64,000 nt of DNA from NCBI GenBank assembly GCA_030144725.1, contig JASKMD010000333.1, forward strand, positions 26,001 through 90,000, written 5' to 3'. A program made the position numbers and the translations under genes. The stretch is from Haematococcus lacustris (taxonomy: Eukaryota > Chlorophyta > Chlorophyceae > Chlamydomonadales > Haematococcaceae). A model generated the notes under the pieces. The model was given only the letters and a program-made list of their open reading frames with translations, was not told the origin of the DNA and made no database searches. Below, in pieces: positions 48,150 to 57,774 of this stretch (the stretch's first letter is position 1; each line of letters starts with the position of its first letter).

Positions 48150-50300
48150 TCAAGTGTGATGGGCAGCGGATAAACTGCTGGCGGTGGCGGTGGCAGCCTG
48201 CACAGCTGCAGCTGCCAGCAGCGCTACCAGGCAGGAGGTCTGGAAGGCGACAGTCATGAGCCCGCTGGCACGTGCCTTAGAGTGAGGTGGAACTAGGCTG
48301 GGGGCTACCTGCAGCAGCAGGCCAGCCAGCACACAGCTGCCAGACCACCCTGGCTGGCGAACTCACACCCTCACACCCTCACACCCTCACACACTGGCTG
48401 AAGCACACAGCAGCTTTACAACTAGCCAGCAACTCAGCGACGCAGACCCTAAGGCACTCCAGGACGTGGCTTGCTTTCCCTATAGCCAAGCATGGAGACG
48501 GAGCGGCACACCTTGCTTGGCATCACCCATGCTAGCACGTCCTGCCCTGCCCTGTCCTGGCTTGCCATGCCATGCCACGCCCAACCCTACCCATCCTGTT
48601 TTGCCCTGTTCTACCCTGGTCTGCTGCACCCCTCCTGCCCTGCCCTGCCCTGCCCTGCCCTGCCCTGCCCTGCCCTTTCTTGGCCTGCCCCTCCTGCCCT
48701 GTCCTGCCCCGCACCAAGTAAGCGCAGGTGTTAAGGTAGCCGGACAGCACCCAGAACAGCGCCACATACAGGCTGATGCCCAGGTCGCCACCCACAGCCT
48801 CGGGAATGAAGATGGCAGCAAACACCAGGGGCACCTGCAGGTGGGCAGCAGCATGGGTGGTTGGCAGCAACACGGCTGGGGTGGCAGGGCAGGGTGGGGG
48901 GCGGAGGAGTGAGGTGGGTGGGGCCATATCGTTGGGGGACCTAGGCACTGTTGTTGGGTTAGCTAGTGATGGGCTGTTGCCTGCCCTTGCCTGCTGCCTG
49001 CATTCCCTGGTTGCTCATAGGGCCCTGGCAGCAACCACCAGCAGCCTGTTGCCCGAGCCACCAGGCTCAACCCACAGCACACCAGCCCTGGCCACGGCCC
49101 TGATCATGGATCTGTATGCCCGCAGTGGCACGCATTGGCACTTGCATTGGCCAGTGCGTGGATTTGTAGCACTTTGGCCACTCGGGTGAAGATCCTGCCT
49201 GTTCCTGCCTGGCCCAGCTGTCTCTGTCCCTGATCAGCCCTACTCCGCCCTGCCTGTTCATGCCTGGCCCTGATCAGCCCTGATCAGCCTCGTGTAGCCA
49301 TAGCATTAGGAGCCCTCTGTTCCCAGGGTGGTGGCAGAGGCTTCCTAGTGGAGCTCTAGTGGAGGCCCTGACTGCCCTGCCTGGCCCTGCTTGGCCCCTG
49401 AACCGCTCACCATGGCTGTCTTCACTGCCGCCCAGCCTATCAGGGCCCGCCTGCTGCTGGCCTGAAGGTGTCGTGGAGCCAGGCGTCCCACCACATCCCC
49501 CAGCAGCCGGATGTAGAACAGGACCTGCAGTGCAAAACAGTGTGACACAGGTGCGGGTCACACATGTCTAGGCAGCCACACACTCTACCCTTATGAACGA
49601 GACTCGGGCAGCATAAAGCGCTGAGCATTGCGTTGCTGCTAGTGCACCATAGCAACACTGGCTGGGCGAGACTATGGATGTTGCTGACAGCCTCATGCAT
49701 GGATGGCTCATGCATGGATGCCTCATGCATGGATGGCTCATGCACGGTGCTGACACGATGCTATAGAATAGGACCCCTCCCCTCTGCTGCTGCTGCGGCT
49801 GGTGGTAGAGTTAGGTGCAGTGGGTGCTGCTGTAGGTGCTGCTGGCAGGGTCAGGTGCAGTACCAGCAGCACCCACATGGTGGTGTGTCTGTGTCATGCC
49901 AGCCCATGAACTTGACGCCTTGGAGCGGGAGGGCGCAGTGGAGGATGAGGGTTTGGGGTCTGGTGGGTGAGCCAGGCAGGTGCTTGTGCTGCAACCCCCT
50001 GCACCTAGCCCGCAAGCTGCTTGGCTTTCACTCTAGCCCGAGTCAGACTAAGCTGCTAACCAGCCCAGCCCTCTACGAGACTGTGTGCCTGTTTTGGATG
50101 CGCCGTAAACTTCACTGGCTCCCCTGGCCCCCTCTCCCCCTCTCCAAACCTGGCATCAAGCATGGTGCTTGCATGGCTTCATCACGCCTCAGGTCACTCA
50201 CTTGGGCCAGGCGGTCACTCAACAGTCCAGTGGAGCGCACAAAGGTGAAAAATGGGAAGACCAGCATGGAGGTGCCCACACTTAAGAATATGGCAAGCTG

Positions 50301-50388
<88 letters not shown>

Positions 50389-52624
50389 CCAGGGCACTAA
50401 GCTCAGCGTGGCAGCCATGGGGTCACTGCCAGGACATCCAGGCTAGAGGTCGCGGTCAGCTACTTGTGCCCTGGTGCCTGCAGCCTGCAGCCTGGGGCAA
50501 CGCAGGCAGCCAGCCCTTGACGAGCTATGCAACGCAGCTGGGACATGCATACAGGCCACTGAGCAGCAGCGAGCTGCAGAGCTCAGTCGCCGCTGAGCAG
50601 CGGGAGGGCAGCAAGTAGGCAGCACCTGGCCCTGGCCCTGGCCTTGGCCGCCTGCTCCATCCCTCTACCCGCACCATAGCTGGGCTGATGCGCCATGCCA
50701 GCGTGAGCAGCGGCATGTCCGGCTTTGCAGCCTTGCCCGTGCTTGCCTCGTACTGGTTCCCCTGGCTCCACTGGTCAGCAGGCTCATACCAGCCCTGCCG
50801 GCCCCCCTCCATGACATCCAGCATGACGGCATGATGCTGCTGGGTGTCCGCCCCCCCTCCACTGCTGGTGCGCCGCACTGACTGGGGCAGGCCACCGGGC
50901 CCTGGCCCTGGCCCTAGGCTGCCTTGACCAGACATGGTCATGCTGCTGTGGCCGGGCTGCCCAGGGTGGAGGCTGCCAGTGCTGCCGGGGCGGCTGTTGG
51001 AGGCTAAGGGCAGGGGGGGCCCCTTGCTGCTGCCCATGAGGCCGTTGTTTTGATGCAGTCGGCTTGGACCCTGCAGGGAGAGGGAAAGGGGTAGTGGAGA
51101 GTGAGTATGGAGAGGGGAAGCGCGAGGGGAAAGGTAGGGAGGAGGGAGGGAGGCCTGGGGGAAAGAGAAGGAGAGGCCCAGAGGCAGCTCTACCCTACCA
51201 TCTGCTGCTGCCCTATGTCGACCTGACCCTGCCCACCCCACTCCTACTCAAACCCTGGGGTTTAACCCACCCACCCCTCCTGCCTCTCCCCTCCACCCCT
51301 CCTTAGCAACCATGTCCCTCCGCATCTTCCCATGCCCCACCCAGGCATGCCCTACCCAGCCTGCCCCTACCCCCCAACAGCCCCTCTACCCCTTCCCTTT
51401 CCCCACACCCATTGCAATCAGACCCTCACCGTGCCTCTTCTTGCCAGCTGCCCGTCCTGCCCTGCCCTCTTGCCCGAGAGGGGCTGGGCCGTCAGACTAA
51501 CCATGGCTCCCTTGCTGGGCCCCAGCTGCCCGGCATTCACGGTGCGGTAGCAGGCCAGCAGCAGCAGGCAGGCTGCAGCCAGGCCAGCCCCTGTCAGGCG
51601 GCTGACCCAGGTGAACAGGGCGGAGAGGGCGGCAGGGGAGTAGAAGGGCCCCTGCTTCAGGGCCAGGTCTAGGGCCAGCACCAGCGGCCCGCTGCTCACA
51701 AAGCCTGTGGCAACACAGGGGTGTGGGGGCAGGAGGGGGAGAGAGGACAGGGGCAGGGAGGGGTGTCAGGGGCAGGGGTTTTAATAGCAGAGCCTCAGGG
51801 GCAGGGGTCTCAGGGGCAGGGGTCTCAGGGGCAGGGGTCTCAGGGGCAGGGGTCTCAGGGGCAGGGGTCTCAGGGGCAGGGGTCTGGTGAAGAGTGTGAA
51901 GTGCAGGCTGAGACCAGGAACAACCAGGAGCAGCTAGGGTTCGAACCTGAGACCTGGCCCAAGCAGACCTGGCCTGGCCACATGATCAGGCGCAAGGGCG
52001 GCTGGTTTGCGCTAAGATGTGAGTAAGCGCTGGATTGAGTAAGAGCTGGATCGAGCAAGAGCTGGGTTGAGCAAGCGCTGGTTTGCGTCCCAGTGGCTGT
52101 GCTGGTGTCCACCCCCTCAATAGCCTGCTGCTGAGCCTGCTGCTGAGCCTGCTGAGGATCACCTGTGGTGAGCATCACGGTGCTGGAGGGTGGGAAGCGG
52201 GAAGCCAGCTGGTAGCTGGTGCCAAAGGCCAGGCCATAGGCCATACCCACGGCTGCGGTGGCTCCCAGCAGCCGAGTGTGGGAGGAGGCAATGGAAGGGA
52301 AGTGGGCAGTCAGGGCTATGAGGCTTCCCAGACCTGCATAACAACATGGCGGAGCAAGGAGAGTTCGAATGTATACAGCCGGCCGTAACAAATATTCCTT
52401 TTGCCCAGCCCCTGCTGCCCTGGACCTCTTATTTCATTCCCTGCTGCCCAGCGCCTGCTGCCCTGCCCCTGCTGCCCAGCCCCTGCCTCACCAGCCACAA
52501 AGCGCAGCATCGCCCCTCGCACTCGGCTGCCCAGGCGCCTGTCCATCCTGTCATTCAGCAGGGTCTGCAGCAGCAGGACCGGGATGCTGGGAAGGAAGTA
52601 GGCCACGTTCAGCTGCAGCAGAAC
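48150..52624 (-). CDS. Equilibrative nucleoside transporter (ENT/SLC29 family); N-terminal exon not identified
   Basis: Eight exons on the minus strand: 52624-52492, 52333-52163, 51704-51502, 51070-50674, 50297-50202, 49524-49411, 48834-48715 and 48308-48150 (TGA). They encode about ten hydrophobic segments: VLLQLNVAYFLPSIPVLLLQ, LLGATAAVGMAYGLAFGTSY, LAAACLLLLACYRTV, LAIFLSVGTSMLVFPFFTFV, VLFYIRLLGDVVGRLAPRHL, VPLVFAAIFIPEAVGG and LYVALFWVLSGYLNTCAYLV among them. A large hydrophilic loop (51070-50674) sits in the middle, where ENTs have their loop between TM6 and TM7. The motifs PFFTFVRS, GDVVGR, LSGYLNTCAYLVAPSLVPP and the GLMTVAFQTSCLVALL tail follow the ENT C-terminal pattern. ENTs move nucleosides down their gradient across membranes. 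The usual first exon with TM1 was not found above 52625. Confidence 0.7.
48540..48715. repeat. CCTGC-rich simple repeat in an ENT intron
   Basis: Seven or so CCTGC units (48626-48668) sit in a longer degenerate CCTGC/CATGC tract between the last two ENT exons. Confidence 0.7.
50298..50390. repeat. CAGG microsatellite forming an ENT 3' splice-site tract
   Basis: About 23 perfect CAGG units lie directly against the ENT exon 50297-50202. On the sense strand they read CCTG repeated up to the CTGCAG acceptor. Confidence 0.9.
51781..51888. repeat. 17-bp minisatellite in an ENT intron
   Basis: Seven tandem copies of TCAGGGGCAGGGGTC-type units lie between the second and third recognised ENT exons. 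Confidence 0.75.
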
Positions 52625-52797
52625 CTGCAAGGCAACACATGCAGGGTGGTGGGCGAACGCCATGGTATGATATTGGTGAGTGTGGAACACTAGGATTCTT
52701 TGTCACAGCCACAGCCCGGCGCATAGCCACAGTGAGCCCGTGGCAGCATCCGCCCGTGCCCACTGCACCTCTCAATTCAGGGACCCTGGCATGACAC

Positions 52798-53597
52798 CAG
52801 ACACACAGCAGCCCTGTGAGGTGGAGCTGAACACACTCAGTGCCACAAGACCCGCAGGCTGGAAGCCCCCAGCAGGGCAGGTGGAACCCCGCCTGGTGCG
52901 CCCAGCCTGGAGCCAGGAGCGTGGCCAGCCAGTGCGGGGCATGATGTGGTGCCCAGTAGTGCCCCCCCGCAAGCCCCCACAGGCCCCACGCAGCAGCCAG
53001 GCAGCCACACAGCCAGCAGCCTCAGAGCCAGGGCCCAGCACTCCCCCTCCAGCCAAGCGCAGCAAGCCGGCAGCTGAGCCCACAAAGGGCAAAGGCAAAG
53101 GCAAGGCTGCCAAAGCCAAGCCAGCACCACAGCCAGGCAGGTGGCTGGACAGGGACTGCAATGCAGCGCTCAACATGCAGCGCATTGGGGAGAGCAAGTG
53201 GCGGCCGCTGGAGCTGTGCTACTGGCCAGACCAGGGAGCTCTGCCAGCCAAGGGCAAGGAGTACCCAGGCCTGGGCTACAAGCGGCTGCGAGACAAGCCA
53301 CCAAAGGCCGCAGCAGCAGCAGCAGCAGCCTGCTGAGGCACAATAATGTGTGCCCCCTTTGTTGAGCTGTCATCAGGTTACAATTAGTGCATGCAGGTCA
53401 TGCCAACTCTACATCATAGCCCTCGGGTCAGGCAATAGTGTAGGTGGTAGGCGGGCTCATGTGCCATGTGCACTGGGTTTACTCCACACAGCCCAATAAC
53501 ACTGTTTGAGTCGGATCCAGATAGTGGCTGCTAGTGGCTGCTAGTGGGTACTACTGATCCGGCTCGAATGGAGGCCCTAGTGAGGGACAAGGGGGCT
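52798..53597 (+). mobile_element. Fanzor-like element, 5'-truncated copy with intact C-terminal frame
   Basis: This plus-strand copy starts abruptly in QQPCEVELNTLS and runs through WKPPAGQVEPRLVRPAW, VRGMMWCPVV, the Pro/Ala/Lys linker (KRSKPAAEPTKGKGKGKAAK), GRWLDRDCNAALNMQRIGE, SKWRPLELCYWPDQ and KEYPGLGYKRLRDKPPK to a TGA at 53334-53336. The conserved 3' tail runs from 53337 to the family end (GAGGGACAAGGGGG) at about 53597. It is nearly identical in plan to 9999-10947. The catalytic Asp of RuvC-III is kept; RuvC-I, the VDE segment and the 5' end are absent. It lies just upstream of the first recognised ENT exon, in the opposite orientation. Confidence 0.7.
53340..53520 (+). ncRNA. Candidate guide RNA (omega-RNA-like) segment 3' of the Fanzor-like frame
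   Basis: The sequence after the stop codon is strongly conserved with the copy at 10080-10260 (inverted): GTGTGCCCCCTTT, GAGCTGT(C/T)ATCAG, CATGCCAACTCTA, ATAGCCCTCGGGTCAGGCAA and AGTGTAGGTGGTAGGCGGGC appear in the same order. The other subfamily (15484-15724, 21155-21400, 29446-29690) keeps most of the same blocks. In TnpB and Fanzor loci the guide RNA comes from the 3' end of the element, so this is the expected place. No expression or structure evidence is available here. Confidence 0.35.
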
Positions 53598-54135
53598 GAT
53601 AGATGGTTTGGGGCACCTGAGGTCCATAGTCCCGACTGAATTGACTCAGCAGGGATGAAATGGCGGTCCATGCGAGCTTGTAGGCCACCTGGGTGCACGT
53701 GTTCCGATCTTCACTATCGATAAGGGTACCGCTGTCAGCGGTTGGTCACTAATGCAACTGCCACTCTTCGCACCGATATCAGGAAGAAGCAGGCTGGCGG
53801 AAAGCAGTCGAACAGCGCTGTGAGCCGCATCCCGCAGGGCAGCCCAGCTGTGCACTGCCTAGTTTCCGATCATAGCTGTACTGCAAGCGGCGGATAGGTT
53901 CAACCACAAGCGGGGGCCGCTCTTCCTATGTTTCATACCCTCTCGCCATCCCATGTGTATGCTTGCATGTCAACGCATTGAGTTACACGTTCAACTGGTG
54001 CCACCCGTCAGCAACATATGCAAGTCCGTTCTGTCCTCGTGTGCACACAATCCATGCTTTTGCTTTCACTACACCGCATCAATCCAACCACCAAGGAAGT
54101 GAAATAGGGCTGCTCAAGGACATGCCTAAGGCTGC

Positions 54136-56639
54136 TCAAGGACCAGAGGCTGCAGCCACTGAGGTCTTGCTGGCGGTGCTGCGCAGGCTATCACGAAGCA
54201 GGCCGAACGAAAACAAACCAGAGCCCAGTGGCTTGAGCCCATCGAGGGGCGATAGCCAGCCAGTGACGATTGCCCTGATGCCCGCAGTGGCCCTGTTGCC
54301 TAGCAGGCCAGCGCCGGTCAGCTTGCTGAGTACACCGTCCTCGATAACGTTCCTGAACTGCGGAGCAAAAAGAACGGGCAAACAGATGAGACTAAGAGGA
54401 GCTGGAGCCCGACTAAAGCTCCAGGTGACAGCTAACACGCACTGGCTCTAGCTTAGGCTGCATGAGCTGGGCACTCACCCCAGTGAATCCAGTGCCCAGC
54501 TTGTCGACAAAGCCCAGGATGGCGTTACCGCTGGTCTGCAGCAAGATCACGAAAGCATGATCAGGTTGATATACGACTCATCACGAACAGCACGGCGTTT
54601 GATGCTTCTACTCATGCAGCCATGCATCAGTGAGACTGCCGTCACACCAACGCTCACCTTCAGCCTATCATTCAACAGAGTCCCAGCCGACTTCATCACT
54701 CCGGACAGGTTGTCGCCAATGGAGGCCGTTGTGGTGCGCACAGCCTGCAGTCCCGCAGCACCACACAGCTTCAGGCAGCGTAGCTCTATCCTACTGCACC
54801 ACACCAGCTGCAGGTGCAGTGTGAGCCGGGCTCGCAGTCAAACATGCACCACTGCCCATGACCCCACCGCCCCTATCCCAACCCTATCCCTGCTTTGCCC
54901 AGCCTGGCCTGGCGGGTGCAGACTCACATCCACTAGCGCCACTCTGGCTGCAGCGGGGTTGGAGAAGAACATGCCCGCGCTGGACACTGCGGACTGCAGC
55001 AGGGCTGGGAGGCCGGCAGTGGGGCTGGACAGCAGGCCAACGGCGGACTGTAGGTGGTCGACCACCTTGGGGCCAACTTGTGATGACTGCATGGCGGATG
55101 TCAGGGGGCAGCCAGGCAGCCGGCAGATAGTCAAGGTCAGTCAAGGGCTGTGACTGTGTTTGTTGCACGCTGCAGCAGAGCCTGGCAGCTGTATATGGAG
55201 GAGGGGCAGCTGGGCTCAGGCTCAGGCTCTGGTCACACAGTGAGGGGCAGCTGGGAGGATGATGACAGCAACAACCATCAGTGTACTGAGTTGTTTTCAG
55301 TGGTGGGTGTGGTAGTGGAGGGTGGAGGCATGGTGGTGAGGTGAACAGGGTGGTAGCTGGTGGAAGGCTGGGCAGCGCAGGGCGGCCATGCAGCTGGTGC
55401 GTAGCTGGCCACCCACCCTGAGGCCGGACAGGGCGTTGAAGGCAGCATCGGCCTGCTTCAGCGGGGCAAAGGCGGCAGCCATGGCCACATCACGCGCCTG
55501 ACTACGAAGCTCAGACTGCAGCAGCAGCAGTGGGAGCAGCAGCAGGATGGCAGCAGCATGGCTCACACTCAGCTGCACGGAACACCATCTGCTCTGACTT
55601 GCCCTGGCCCAACCTGATGTGCCTTGATGCTCAACTCCCTCACTCCCTCTCATCACTGAGATGCAGTGCCCCTAGATGCAGCTGGCGGCGCCCGCTGGAG
55701 CTGTGCGGGTGGCTGGTGCTGCCTGTGCTGCCCTGATGCTCACGAAAGCCACTCCCTGACAATATGCAATGACCTTGATTGCGCTCGCTGGAGCTGTCTC
55801 AGTGGCCCGTGCTGTCCGTGGGCTGGGATGGGGTGGGGTGGGGTGGAAGAAGGTGCAGGGCCGCCTACACAAAGGCCCGTCAGCAGCCAGCGCCACTGGT
55901 GTTTCTGTCAGGTCCTGCGCAAGCTGTGCTAGCTTCTACTGTGCATGCCACATGCGCCATCTCCAGCCCCCTGGTGGCCCCTTGGGAGTTAGGCTGGATT
56001 GCCTCACACGCCTCATCCTAATGGCATTGTGCACACCGTGTTGTCATCTGCTGCGGGGCGTATCGAAAGCTGCGCACGCGCTTGCAGCCCACGCGCGCAC
56101 CTCGATTTGTGTCCGGATGTCCAGGATGTCTGCGATCAGCTGCTCGGACTGCGCCACGCCGGACCTCAGCGCTCCGTACGCGACAGCAGCGCCGCCCTTG
56201 GCAGCAGCGCCTAATTGTCCGGCCACTTCAGCGACGTCGGCACCCACACCCAGTGCCTGGGTCGCGGCGCTGCCCAAGCCACCTGCAAAGCAGGCACAAG
56301 CATTGGCTTGTAACCTAGGAGGAGGAGTACAGGGCACAGACGTGGACTGAGGCACTGTCCCAAGCAGCAGCAAAGGAGGGACAGGTCTAGAGTAAGGCAA
56401 CGGTCACCCTCTGCCCAGTGCTGCTAGCTTGAGCAGGCCAAGTCTTGCGGCACCGAGTCGCCCCACCGTCACATCGTACCTGCAGTTGAAGGGCTGGTAG
56501 CTGCGAGGAGGGCTTGGTATATGGGGCCGGAGGTGGCGACCTGCCTCCACTCTGGCGAAATAAGGTCCGCCTTAGCGACCTTGCAGGAGCTGGCGAACAC
56601 CGCCAGGAGCACCACCAGGGTAATGGTCGAGCGAGGCAT
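54136..56639 (-). CDS. Secreted Ala-rich helical protein of unknown function
   Basis: The start MPRSTITLVVLLAVFASSCK is a signal peptide (exon 56639-56480). Exons then give GLGSAATQALGVGADVAEVA, RSGVAQSEQLIADILDIRTQ (56282-56101), ARDVAMAAAFAPLKQADAAF (55515-55417), VVDHLQSAVGLLSSPTAGLP (about 55091-54930), TTTASIGDNLSGVMKSAGTL (54744-54658), TSGNAILGFVDKLGTGFTG (54538-54482) and FRNVIEDGVLSKLTGAGLLG to ...AAASGP-stop (54359-54136). All are Ala/Leu-rich amphipathic helices without Cys. It resembles the helical half of the P-domain gene (TAQALGVGSSLL versus ATQALGVGADVA), and the two promoters share motifs. No family is recognised; an extracellular-matrix role is a guess. Confidence 0.65.
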
Positions 56640-57016
56640 CGCTGCGAATGGGCTGCAAACGGGTTGACAGCTGGAGTTGAAGCTGGAACCGGCGCACTCG
56701 GCTGCTGGCAGGACTCTTAGGTCGCTTGCGGTGATGCGGTGCTGTGTTGGGACTGCGACGGACGATGCGATGCAACTAAGTCAAGGAACTCCGAAGGGGG
56801 ATCACGAGTAAGCGGATCACGAAGAGCTACGGGCGCTCAAAGCGTGCGAGTGCAAGGCGTACTGGAAACTCTGCCTGGTTGCCTGGGCAGGTGCCGCTAA
56901 ATGGCGTTCAGCAATGACAGTTGCTGAGCCCGCGTGCGATGACTCAGTCCGCGGTGGATAACCTAGCGCTGGCGCGAAGCCATGTCGGCGTGACCGCCAT
57001 TTGTCGAGCTGTCTAA
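56640..57016 (-). promoter_or_regulatory. Upstream region of the helical secreted gene
   Basis: GAACTCCGAAGGGGGATCACGA at about 56787 upward, a second GGATCACGA at about 56814, and CCCGCGTGCGATGACTCAG at about 56930-56949 repeat the three-element pattern upstream of the P-domain gene. A divergent plus-strand ATG at 57017 begins MRRQSKRMSSAAALRRAKRR; whether it is expressed is unknown. Confidence 0.45.
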
Positions 57017-57483
57017 ATGCGGCGTCAGTCGAAGCGCATGAGCAGCGCCGCCGCTTTGCGTCGCGCGAAACGCCGTGTGATCCCGGGAGTTTTGGTCGCT
57101 GTCGAGCAGCCCAGCCATGGTGGGCACTACAGATCACCACATTCCACATCACAAGTTTGGGCACCCAGACGCCATCCACCTTGTTCACCCAGTTTGTGCA
57201 GAAAACGCCAAATGTCCCTGCAGCTCAGGACCCTACTGGCCCCACTGGACGGTATCTCAGTCATTCCCTTGCTTTGCCCTCAAGGGATATGGCTGTACAG
57301 CAACCTACAGACAGTGAACAAGCAGTAGATCACCATGTTGATGTTCAGTTAGCTTCAGGTGATGCAGGGAGCATGCGCCCCTTCCTGAACAGCTTGAGCC
57401 CACACTGTATCACACAAACTGTACCACCCTCACACTTACGAGCATCACACATCCAATTGTATGAGCTGGGGCCATGCAGGTAG
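57017..57483 (+). CDS. Possible 5' exon of an unknown plus-strand gene
   Basis: An ATG at 57017-57019 starts a basic peptide MRRQSKRMSSAAALRRAKRR and stays open to 57328. A different frame (RYLSHSLALPSRDMAVQQ, then VDHHVDVQLASGDAGSMRPF) is open to 57483. Neither shows a domain that I know. The short intergenic distance from the divergent secreted gene makes a promoter-proximal exon plausible, but spurious frames cannot be excluded. Confidence 0.25.
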
Positions 57484-57714
57484 CATGGGCAACTGTGCGC
57501 ATTCACATGTCAGTATGACCTGGCATGGCACGCCAGGCTAGCCCCCTGGCACGTGCCCACCTCACTATCCCATGACCTGCCTCCATCACTGCACACAGCA
57601 GCTGAGCAAGTCCTGTTTTCCCACAGCTCCTATTGGACCTGAGTGGAGGCGAGAAATAGAACACCCCACCTCCCCTCCTCCCTGCCTGCCTGACCTGACC
57701 AAGGCTTTATTTGC

Positions 57715-57742
57715 TCAAACCCTGGCACTACTCGGCCCGTTG

Positions 57743-57774
<32 letters not shown>

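Noticed and set aside
53646..53930. A first exon of the ENT gene starting MDRHFIPAESIQSGLWTSQ (minus strand, near 53665)
   Set aside because: It has a plausible donor but none of the TM1 residues expected of ENTs, and phase with the exon at 52624 was not shown.
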